NCBI GenBank assembly: GCA_018399455.1
Contig: JAGYOT010000122.1
Location: forward strand, 1 to 6,259
Length of the DNA stretch: 6,259 nucleotides
Direction: 5' to 3'
Origin: Desulfobacterales bacterium
GTDB lineage: Bacteria; Desulfobacterota; Desulfobacteria; Desulfobacterales; Desulfosalsimonadaceae
Under the pieces are notes generated by a model. The model saw only the letters and a program-made list of their open reading frames with translations. It was not told the origin of the DNA and searched no databases. Below are positions 1-6,081 of this stretch, piece after piece (the first letter of the stretch is position 1; every line of letters starts with the position of its first letter). The position numbers and the translations under genes were made by a program.

Positions 1-679
1 CATGATCGGACCCAACGGGGCCGGAAAAACCACGGTTTTCAATCTGATCACCGGCAATTACAAGGTTGACGGAGGCAGGGTCTTGTTTGCCGGCAAAGAC
101 ATCACCAGCCGCCTGACCCACAAGATTGTCAAACTGGGCATTGCCCGGACTTTTCAAACCATCCGCCTGTTTGGCAACATGTCGGTGATGGAAAATGTTC
201 TGGCGGGCGTTCACTGCCGGATGCGTTCAGGCCCCGTTGCCGCAATGGTCCGCATGCCCTGGCAGGTCAGGGAAGAGCGGCATGCCATGGGAAAAGCCAT
301 GGCGGAGCTGAAGTTTGTCGGGCTGGATGTCCAGGCCAGAAACATCGCCAGAAATCTTTCCTACGGCAACCAACGGCTTCTGGAGATCGCCCGGGCGCTC
401 GCCTCCGACCCCCGCCTGATTATTCTCGATGAACCGGCCGGCGGCATGAACGAGCAGGAAACCGAAGCCCTGGTCAACCTCATTTTCCGGATTCGGGAGC
501 GGGGGATAACGGTTCTGCTGATCGAGCACGACATGAGTCTCGTCATGAAGGCCTGCGAATACCTGGTGGTCCTTGAGTATGGCAAGAAAATCGCCGAGGG
601 AGTCCCGTCCGAGGTCAAGCAAGACCCCCTGGTGATTGAGGCCTATCTCGGCAGTGAGGATGAAAACGATGATTTATAG
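1..679 (+). CDS. livG: Branched-chain/hydrophobic amino-acid ABC transporter ATP-binding protein LivG (5'-partial)
   Basis: One of the two cytoplasmic ATPases that power a HAAT (Liv-type) amino-acid importer. The reading frame is open from base 2 and the first visible residues are already the Walker A motif GPNGAGKT (visible residues 3-10), so the true start lies upstream; by comparison with LivG of about 255 residues, roughly 35 residues are missing. Other visible motifs are the Q-loop Gln in ARTFQ (52), the ABC signature LSYGNQR (119-125), Walker B LIILDEP (139-145) and the switch histidine in IEHDM (176). LSYGNQR in place of the usual LSGGQ, and the AGGMN D-loop, are typical of LivG and separate it from LivF. 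The C-terminal IAEGVPSEV...DPLVIEAYLG is also family-typical. It ends in TAG, and livF starts 11 nt later, so the two are cotranscribed. The substrate cannot be read from the ATPase. Confidence 0.95.
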   Translation, partial: MIGPNGAGKTTVFNLITGNYKVDGGRVLFAGKDITSRLTHKIVKLGIARTFQTIRLFGNMSVMENVLAGVHCRMRSGPVAAMVRMPWQVREERHAMGKAMAELKFVGLDVQARNIARNLSYGNQRLLEIARALASDPRLIILDEPAGGMNEQETEALVNLIFRIRERGITVLLIEHDMSLVMKACEYLVVLEYGKKIAEGVPSEVKQDPLVIEAYLGSEDENDDL

Positions 680-690
680 AGGGATCAGGG

Positions 691-1404
691 ATGCTGCTTG
701 AAGTCAGGAACCTGCAGGTTAACTACTGCAATGTCCGGGCGCTTCACGGAATCGACCTGGAGGTCGCCGAAGGCGAAATTGTCACCATTCTGGGGGCAAA
801 CGGGGCGGGGAAATCCACCACCCTCAATGCCATCTGCGGGCTTGTTCGCGCTTCCGGCGGCGAAGTGCGCTTTCAGGGAGAGCCCATACATCGGCTGGCC
901 GCCCATAAAGTGGTGTCCAAAAAAATTACCCAGGCCCCGGAGGGCCGACGGGTTTTCGATACGTTGACGGTTCAGGAGAACCTTAACCTGGGGGCGTTTA
1001 CCTCCAAAAACGCCCAGCGGATCAAAGAAAGCCTGGCCTGGATCTTTGAGCTTTTCCCAAGGCTTTACGAGCGACGCGCTCAGCTGGCCGGCACCCTTTC
1101 CGGGGGCGAGCAGCAGATGCTTGCCATTGGGCGGGCGCTTATGGCCAATCCCAAGCTGCTGCTTCTGGACGAGCCCAGCCTGGGTCTGGCGCCGGTTCTG
1201 GCGCGCCAGATTTTTAAGACGATCCGCCAGATCAATGAGGCCGGGGTGACCGTGATCCTGGTGGAGCAGAACGCGCGGATTGCTCTGAAGCTTGCCCATC
1301 GCGGCTATGTCATGGAGGTCGGAAACATTGTCATGTCAGATACGGCCGGTGCGCTCCTCCAGGATCCGGAGGTTGTTCAGGCCTATTTGGGCGGCGGCGG
1401 ATAG
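691..1404 (+). CDS. livF: Branched-chain/hydrophobic amino-acid ABC transporter ATP-binding protein LivF
   Basis: Complete 237-residue second ATPase of the Liv-type importer, expected to pair with LivG under the LivH/LivM-type permeases, which are not in the window. Length is normal for LivF. Motifs: Walker A GANGAGKS (35-42), Q-loop region QAPEGRRVF (81-89), signature LSGGEQQ (136-142), Walker B LLLLDEP (156-162), and D-loop SLGLAP (163-168). The H-loop position reads VEQN with Gln193, whereas LivG has VLLIEHD with His; Gln here is usual for LivF and suggests unequal ATP sites. The ATG start is preceded by GAGGG at 679-683, seven bases upstream, and the protein begins directly with the MLLEVRNL strand typical of the family. 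The livG stop lies 11 nt upstream and putA starts 72 nt downstream with no terminator between. The substrate is unproven: leucine-type amino acids by family, possibly proline by context. Confidence 0.96.
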   Translation: MLLEVRNLQVNYCNVRALHGIDLEVAEGEIVTILGANGAGKSTTLNAICGLVRASGGEVRFQGEPIHRLAAHKVVSKKITQAPEGRRVFDTLTVQENLNLGAFTSKNAQRIKESLAWIFELFPRLYERRAQLAGTLSGGEQQMLAIGRALMANPKLLLLDEPSLGLAPVLARQIFKTIRQINEAGVTVILVEQNARIALKLAHRGYVMEVGNIVMSDTAGALLQDPEVVQAYLGGGG

Positions 1405-1476
1405 GGCAGGCGCCTGATCTACTGATACATCCGTTGGCAGCGGATCAAACAGACAGAACGACGACAGGGGCCTATC
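1405..1476 (+). promoter_or_regulatory. livF-putA intergenic gap with a palindrome, a small hairpin and the putA ribosome-binding site
   Basis: This 72-nt gap contains a perfect 10-bp palindrome CAGGCGCCTG (1407-1416) just after the livF stop. It also contains a short possible hairpin, ATCCG (1429-1433) and CGGAT (1441-1445) around a 7-nt loop. Neither is followed by a T-run, so they do not look like a terminator. AGGGG (1466-1470) lies 6 nt before the putA ATG and is a good Shine-Dalgarno. No convincing -35/-10 pair was seen. The simplest reading is readthrough from livF into putA; the palindromes could be operator or RNA-processing elements, but this is weak. Confidence 0.35.
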
Positions 1477-4400
1477 ATGACGGATATCGATTATCAGCAA
1501 ATCGAGCAGGGGGCGGTTGAACTGGCGGCCAAATGGCAGGACCGCGCTAATGCCATGCTTACCGCGGAGGAAAAGGCCATCCAGGACCAGATGCGGCGTC
1601 TTTTGACCCACCCGCTGGACAAGGTGGTGCTGACCCGGATGATCGATCAGTGCTTTCGCTCCCACGACAACGACCGGGTAGCCGATCAGGTGAACCATCT
1701 TTTGCGGGAGTACGGGGTGCCCGACTTTTTTTCCCGGGTGGAGCGCCTCCTGATTCAGATGTTCATGGGCCTGGGACGCTATTTTCCGTCTGTCTCGGTG
1801 CCCCGCATGGTTGATAAGATGCGGATGTCCTCGTCGCGGGCCATTATTCCGGGCGAAACCCAGCCGCTTCACACGCATCTGGAAAAGCGCAGGGATCAGG
1901 GCGTTCGGATGAACATCAACCATCTGGGCGAGGCGGTCCTGGGCGAAGACGAATCCCGCCGCCGCCTGGACAGCTATATCCGGGACATGCGCGACCCCGA
2001 TATTGAGTATATCTCGGTCAAGATCTCAACACTATACTCGCAGATCTCGTCGCTTGCGTTTGAACATACCGTCTCTGTCTTGGTGGAGCGCCTCTCAGAG
2101 CTTGTCCGGGTGGCCAGGGAGAACTATTTTGTGCGAAAAACCGGAGATCAGGTCCCCAAGATTGTCAACATGGACATGGAGGAATACCGGGATCTGGACA
2201 TTACCTACGAGGCCTTTATCCGGACGCTTGAACAGCCGGAATTCAAGGATTATTCCGCGGGTATCGTGCTCCAGGCCTATGTGCCGGACGCCTACCCGCT
2301 TCAACAGAAGCTAACCGAATGGGCGAAAAACCGGGTTGGCGGCGGCGGGGCGCCTGTAAAGCTGCGGATCGTAAAGGGCGCCAACATGGAGATGGAGCTG
2401 ATCGAGTCCTCCCATTTCAATTGGCCGCTGGCGCCATACGACAATAAACTCGACGTGGACGCCAATTACAAGCGGATGCTTCAATACGCCATGCAGCCTG
2501 AAAACATAAAGGCCGTCCATTTGGGCGTTGCCTCGCACAACCTGTTTGAGCTGGCCTATGCCCACGAGTTGGGTCATGCCCTTAATGTGACCGATTATTT
2601 CTGGTTTGAGATGCTTGAAGGCATGGCGGATCACGTGCGGCGGGCGCTTCAGGAGTCGGTCAACGACATTCTGCTTTATGCACCGGTGGCATCGAAAGAC
2701 CAGTTTATCAACGCGATTGCTTATCTCATCCGAAGGCTGGATGAAAACACCGCACCCGAGAATTTTCTGCGCTATTCCCCGCATTTGACCACGAAGGCCG
2801 AGGCCTGGCAGTTTCTGCAAAACCATTTTATGGCCTCCTGCCGCCGGATTGAAAACGCACCGGCGGCCTCCAACCGGAGCCAGGACCGAAACGCCGAGGT
2901 GTTTGACAAGAAAATGGGCACATACTGGACCGGCCGGTTTACCAATGAGCCGGATACGGACTGGTCGCTCGCTCCAAACCGGGAATGGGCGGAGAAAATC
3001 CGGGATAAATGGATGCGGGATGAAAATGCTGCTCCGCTCCAGGTCCCCATTGTGGTGGCGGGCAATGAGCGCTTTGAAGGCTGTATGACAAGGCAGATCA
3101 TTGACGCGGCCCGGTATGAGGAAAAGGCGGGCCGCCGGATTGTGGTGGCGGAGTATGCCATGGCCGGGGCGGAGGACATTGATCGGGCGGTCGCAATTGC
3201 CCGGGAGGACCAGGATGGATGGCGCAGGAAGTCCCTGGATGAGCGGCACCAAATCCTGGACCGGGCGGCCCATGAAATCAGAAAGGCGAGGGGAGACCTG
3301 ATCGGGGCCGCGGCCGCCAATTGGGGAAAGGTTTTTACGGAAAGCGATCCCGAGGTCTCGGAGGCCATTGATTTTGTGGAGCTCTACGCCCACACCGCCC
3401 ATATATACGAGGATGCCCCCAATCTTCAATGCCGGCCAAAAGGCGTGGGCCTGGTTTTAACCCCCTGGAATTTTCCCATTGCGATTCCCTGCGGCGGTGT
3501 GGCGGCATCCCTTGCCGCCGGCAACACGGTGCTTTTCAAGCCCGCGTCCGCGGCTGTGCTGACCGCCTGGGAACTGGTCCAGTGTTTTTACCGGGCAGGG
3601 GTTTCCAAAAACGCGCTTCAGTTCGTTCCCTGCTCGGGCGGCGAAGTGGGCAGCCGCCTGACGGGCCACAAGGACGTGGACTACATCATTTTAACCGGTG
3701 GAACCGAAACCGGGATGCAGATTCTTAAAGACCGTCCGGATGTTCAGCTTGCGGCAGAGACCGGGGGCAAGAACGCCACCATTGTGACAGCCATGTCCGA
3801 CCGGGACCAGGCCATCAAAAATATTATTCATTCCGCTTATTCCAACTCGGGTCAGAAGTGCAGCGCCACCTCCCTGCTGATCCTTGAAAAGGAGGTTTAT
3901 CACGACAAGGAATTCAGGCGCCAGCTCGTCGATGCGGCCAAAAGCTACAAGACCGGCTCTGCCTGGGCATTTGAAAACAAGATGGGCTGCATCATCGCAC
4001 CGCCCCGGGATGATCTCAAACGGGCCCTGACCACCCTTGAAAAGGGGGAATCCTGGGCTTTAAAACCGGAGCCGGTCGAAGATAACCCTTATCTCTGGAC
4101 GCCGGGCATCAAATGGGACGTCAAGCCGGGCTCCTATACGCACATGACCGAGTTTTTCGGCCCCATGATAGCGGTCATGCGCGCGGAGAACCTGGATCAT
4201 GCCATAGAGCTTGTCAACATGACAGGCTACGGCCTCACCTCGGGCCTTGAGAGCCTGGACCGGCGGGAGCAGGACAAGTGGAAGGCGGGCATCAGGGCCG
4301 GCAACCTGTATATCAACAAGGGAACCACGGGGGCGGTGGTTTTGCGCCAGCCATTCGGCGGCATGGGAAAGTCGGCCCTGGGCGCGGGCATCAAGGCCGG

Positions 4401-5094
4401 CAGCCCCAACTATGTCTGCCAGTTCATGGATATCCGGGAAACGGCGTACCCGGCATTCGGAGACATCAGAGACGAGACCCGGCTGCTGCGGCTGGCCAAT
4501 GAGTGGGAAATCGAGTGCTGCTGGAACCGTTTCAGCGATGATATCGCAGAGGACATGAACAAAACCGTGCGAGCCGTTAAAAGCTATGTTTACCAGTGGG
4601 AAACCGAGTTCGGCCGGGAGCACGATTACTTCAACCTGCGGGGCCAGGACAACCATTTCCGCTACCTGCCCAAAGGACGGGTGGTCATTCGTATCCACCC
4701 GGACGATACGCTTTTTGAGGTGCTGGCCCGAATTGCCGCCGTTCAGATCACGCGATGCCATCCCGTTATCAGCCTTCCGCCCGGGCTTTCCAACCGGGTG
4801 ACCGGGTTTTTGAACGAACCTCACGGCCGCTCCCTGATGGGCGATGCCCCGGTAGCCGTTCAGACCGACGAAGAGCTCATCACGATGATGCCCAAAGTTC
4901 AGCGCATCCGATACGCCGCCGCTGACCGGGTGCCCATGGCGATCTACAGGAAGGCGGCGGAAACGGGCTTTTACATTTCCCGCTCGCCGGTCTACATGGA
5001 AGGCAGAATTGAGCTTTTGAATTACATCCAGGAGCAGGCGGTGAGCCATAATTACCATCGCTACGGCAACCTCGGGGAACGCTCCCAGCTTTAA
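1477..5094 (+). CDS. putA: Bifunctional proline dehydrogenase / L-glutamate gamma-semialdehyde dehydrogenase (PutA without DNA-binding domain)
   Basis: 1205-residue enzyme oxidising proline to P5C (FAD; electrons to membrane quinone) and then glutamate semialdehyde to glutamate (NAD+). An N-terminal helical arm (about 1-95) shows no ribbon-helix-helix. The PRODH barrel (about 100-435) has SVKIS (Lys182), MDMEE (Asp233), LQAY (Tyr268), VKGAN (299-303), YAPVA (Tyr401) and AYLIRR (Tyr416, Arg419, Arg420). These match E. coli PutA Lys329, Asp370, Tyr437, Tyr540, Tyr552, Arg555 and Arg556. Tyr at the Tyr540 position favours proline over hydroxyproline. The dehydrogenase domain (about 540-985) has PWNFP (663-667), FKPAS (687-691), general base Glu761 in AETGGKN, nucleophile Cys795 in GQKCSA, EFFGP (892-896) and PFGGMGKS (959-966). 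About 215 further residues (RGQDN at 1055-1059, final HRYGNLG) suggest the extra aldehyde-dehydrogenase-like domain of longer type B PutAs. The ATG has AGGGG 6 nt upstream and no in-frame alternative nearby. Likely in one operon with livGF. Confidence 0.95.
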   Translation: MTDIDYQQIEQGAVELAAKWQDRANAMLTAEEKAIQDQMRRLLTHPLDKVVLTRMIDQCFRSHDNDRVADQVNHLLREYGVPDFFSRVERLLIQMFMGLGRYFPSVSVPRMVDKMRMSSSRAIIPGETQPLHTHLEKRRDQGVRMNINHLGEAVLGEDESRRRLDSYIRDMRDPDIEYISVKISTLYSQISSLAFEHTVSVLVERLSELVRVARENYFVRKTGDQVPKIVNMDMEEYRDLDITYEAFIRTLEQPEFKDYSAGIVLQAYVPDAYPLQQKLTEWAKNRVGGGGAPVKLRIVKGANMEMELIESSHFNWPLAPYDNKLDVDANYKRMLQYAMQPENIKAVHLGVASHNLFELAYAHELGHALNVTDYFWFEMLEGMADHVRRALQESVNDILLYAPVASKDQFINAIAYLIRRLDENTAPENFLRYSPHLTTKAEAWQFLQNHFMASCRRIENAPAASNRSQDRNAEVFDKKMGTYWTGRFTNEPDTDWSLAPNREWAEKIRDKWMRDENAAPLQVPIVVAGNERFEGCMTRQIIDAARYEEKAGRRIVVAEYAMAGAEDIDRAVAIAREDQDGWRRKSLDERHQILDRAAHEIRKARGDLIGAAAANWGKVFTESDPEVSEAIDFVELYAHTAHIYEDAPNLQCRPKGVGLVLTPWNFPIAIPCGGVAASLAAGNTVLFKPASAAVLTAWELVQCFYRAGVSKNALQFVPCSGGEVGSRLTGHKDVDYIILTGGTETGMQILKDRPDVQLAAETGGKNATIVTAMSDRDQAIKNIIHSAYSNSGQKCSATSLLILEKEVYHDKEFRRQLVDAAKSYKTGSAWAFENKMGCIIAPPRDDLKRALTTLEKGESWALKPEPVEDNPYLWTPGIKWDVKPGSYTHMTEFFGPMIAVMRAENLDHAIELVNMTGYGLTSGLESLDRREQDKWKAGIRAGNLYINKGTTGAVVLRQPFGGMGKSALGAGIKAGSPNYVCQFMDIRETAYPAFGDIRDETRLLRLANEWEIECCWNRFSDDIAEDMNKTVRAVKSYVYQWETEFGREHDYFNLRGQDNHFRYLPKGRVVIRIHPDDTLFEVLARIAAVQITRCHPVISLPPGLSNRVTGFLNEPHGRSLMGDAPVAVQTDEELITMMPKVQRIRYAAADRVPMAIYRKAAETGFYISRSPVYMEGRIELLNYIQEQAVSHNYHRYGNLGERSQL

Positions 5095-5173
5095 TGACAA
5101 TACCCTTAATTTTTCAATAGGTTTTACCACACCCAGGGACGGGTTTAAGCCAGTCCCGGCGAAATGCGTATAT

Positions 5174-5212
5174 CCGGCTTTCAGCGGGAAAGCAGCTGAA
5201 GCCGGTTTTTTT
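5174..5212 (+). terminator. Rho-independent terminator of the livGF-putA transcription unit
   Basis: The left arm CCGGCTTTCAGC (5174-5185) pairs with GCTGAAGCCGG (5195-5205) across the 9-nt loop GGGAAAGCA, giving 11 base pairs with one bulged T. Seven T residues follow (5206-5212). It starts 80 nt after the putA stop codon and points in the same direction. The opposite strand lacks a T-run on the other side, so it should act on the + strand only. It separates putA transcription from tetR. Confidence 0.92.
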
Positions 5213-5369
5213 CATGATTCCATCCGGGCTCCTAAAACGCAGTTATGCATTCATGCATGACCGTCCATTCTTACCTGTGGATTGCTATTTCAAAGAGCAA
5301 AAGCCTGATGTATTCCGGCTAAAAGCGATGTCTGCCTGAAACGAAATTGGCTCCCTGTGATTGATTACA

Positions 5370-5391
5370 AATAATTTTTAAAAAAATTATT
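5370..5391. repeat. Perfect AT-rich inverted repeat upstream of the tetR promoter
   Basis: AATAATTTTT (5370-5379) and AAAAATTATT (5382-5391) are exact reverse complements separated by two A residues. The repeat ends inside the candidate -35 box. Its position and A/T tracts fit an UP element that contacts the RNA polymerase alpha subunit, or a second regulator site. In such AT-rich sequence a chance repeat cannot be excluded. Confidence 0.5.
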
Positions 5392-5416
5392 GACCATTGC
5401 TTTTTCTTTATATAAA
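5390..5416 (+). promoter_or_regulatory. Candidate sigma-70-type promoter for tetR
   Basis: TTGACC (5390-5395) matches five of six bases of the -35 consensus, and TATAAA (5411-5416) serves as the -10 with a 15-nt spacer, slightly short of the 17-nt optimum. Overlapping alternatives for the -10 exist within the TATATAA stretch. A run of A/T immediately upstream could strengthen it. Transcription would start about 5422-5426, inside the palindrome described next, giving a short leader of about 25 nt before the tetR start. Confidence 0.6.
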
Positions 5417-5439
5417 AAAAAGGACAGTCGGTTTTTTTA
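5413..5439. promoter_or_regulatory. Candidate TetR-family operator (autoregulation of tetR)
   Basis: This is a 27-nt imperfect palindrome centred on A5426. GAC (5423-5425) pairs with GTC (5427-5429), and TAAAAAAA (5413-5420) pairs with TTTTTTTA (5432-5439), with two mismatched pairs between them (11 of 13 pairs match). The right half, GTCGGTTT, resembles half-sites of many TetR-family operators; this comparison is from memory. The site overlaps the -10 box and predicted start of transcription, where a bound dimer would block initiation. The long A and T tracts inflate the symmetry, so the informative core is GACAGTCGG. Confidence 0.45.
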
Positions 5440-5446
5440 AGGAGGG
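5439..5446 (+). promoter_or_regulatory. Strong Shine-Dalgarno sequence that fixes the tetR start
   Basis: AAGGAGGG is close to a perfect anti-16S match and occurs directly before ATG 5449. Only three bases separate AGGAGG (5440-5445) from the start codon, which is shorter than usual. No other in-frame start lies near: the next in-frame Met is residue 31, inside the helix-turn-helix. The start at 5449 is therefore the only reasonable one. Confidence 0.75.
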
Positions 5447-5448
5447 AT

Positions 5449-6081
5449 ATGAAATTATCAAAAAGAAATGAGCGAGCCTCTCAAATTATTGAAGCTGCCT
5501 TCCGATTAATCAAAGATAAAGGGTATAATAACCTAACGATGCAGGGACTTTCAACATATGCAAATATGAGCAAAGGAGGAATAAATCATTATTTCAAAAA
5601 CAAGGAGGAAATTCTAATTGCTGTACTGGAGGAATTGGACCGTAAACTATTTAAGACTATTGATGATAAAATTGAGAACCCAGAGGATCCGGAGGATATG
5701 TTGCGTAAAAGATGCTCTGGGGGATTTGAAATGGCAAAAGCCGATCCCACTTTATTATACGTATTAATAGACTTTACAGCACTATCAAAGAACAATTCAC
5801 AGTACTCTGAAATAATAAAACACTTTTTCGAAAAATATCGTTACTTAGCCTCTGTCGGAGTAAAGGGAGGGATCACTTCTGGTGTTTATAAAAATATAAT
5901 TCCAGAAGAATTTGGCGTTGTAATGATTGCTGTTTGGTTTGGTATCTGGTTTCAATGGGCTCTTGAGCAGAAAGCTTTTAACTATGATAGGGTGACTAAA
6001 ATTGTAGAAGATATGATGTTTAATTACCTAGAAGGAAAGAAAGAAAAATTTTTTCAGAATTTTGATGTGGACACAAATTGA
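5449..6081 (+). CDS. TetR/AcrR-family transcriptional regulator
   Basis: Complete 210-residue one-component regulator; TetR proteins are cytoplasmic dimers that usually repress and release DNA on binding a small ligand. The N-terminal DNA-binding domain (about 8-56) has the family pattern: helix 1 RASQIIEAAFRLIKDKGY, then the LTMQGLSTYANMSKGGINHYFKNKEEIL region (29-56) with the recognition helix around SKGGINHYF (41-49). The INHYFKNKEEIL stretch recalls BetI-like members but is not enough to name it. The C-terminal half (about 60-200) is helical and presumably holds the ligand pocket and dimer interface; the ligand is unknown. It is separated from putA by a terminator and 236 nt, has its own promoter and a possible operator on its 5' leader, and probably autoregulates. 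Its low G+C and AT-rich codons (AAA, ATA, TTA, AAT) contrast sharply with putA, a sign of different origin. Its target could be itself or a gene beyond the window. Confidence 0.92.
   Translation: MKLSKRNERASQIIEAAFRLIKDKGYNNLTMQGLSTYANMSKGGINHYFKNKEEILIAVLEELDRKLFKTIDDKIENPEDPEDMLRKRCSGGFEMAKADPTLLYVLIDFTALSKNNSQYSEIIKHFFEKYRYLASVGVKGGITSGVYKNIIPEEFGVVMIAVWFGIWFQWALEQKAFNYDRVTKIVEDMMFNYLEGKKEKFFQNFDVDTN

Larger units (their letters stand above)
5095..5448. other. Intergenic region putA-tetR (354 nt) spanning the GC-to-AT transition
   Basis: There is no supported gene here. From left to right it holds a weak GGGAC/GTCCC stem with a 12-nt loop (5136-5157), the putA intrinsic terminator (5174-5212), and a moderately GC stretch of unknown origin (5213-5340) carrying the 10-bp palindrome TCATGCATGA (5251-5260) next to a second ATGCAT (5245-5250). 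The AT-rich tetR control region (5360-5448) follows. An ATG right after the terminator opens a 41-codon frame (5214-5339), but it lacks a ribosome-binding site and any recognisable motif, so it is not called. Confidence 0.7.

Noticed and set aside
2311..3429. Long minus-strand open frame (372 codons) inside putA
   Set aside because: It lies wholly antisense to a putA with intact catalytic motifs. Such frames are a normal by-product of GC-rich codon use, and the translation shows no family motif.
4060..5130. Long minus-strand open frame (356 codons) opposite the end of putA
   Set aside because: It is antisense to the conserved dehydrogenase and C-terminal region, shows no recognisable domain, and is best explained as a shadow frame.
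5214..5339. 41-codon open frame starting at the ATG just after the terminator
   Set aside because: There is no Shine-Dalgarno (the preceding bases are the terminator T-run), no recognisable motif, and it is short enough to be chance. It could be a remnant, but nothing supports calling it.
5356..5374. Possible Crp/Fnr-type site (TGTGA, TTGAT and AATAA) upstream of tetR
   Set aside because: Only one half-site matches well; the second half matches neither TCACA nor ATCAA adequately.
5400..5423. Near-palindrome around TTTATATAAA at the tetR -10 box
   Set aside because: Symmetry is 10 of 12 pairs, but it consists almost wholly of T and A runs with no informative core, so it is better explained by composition and the TATA-like -10.
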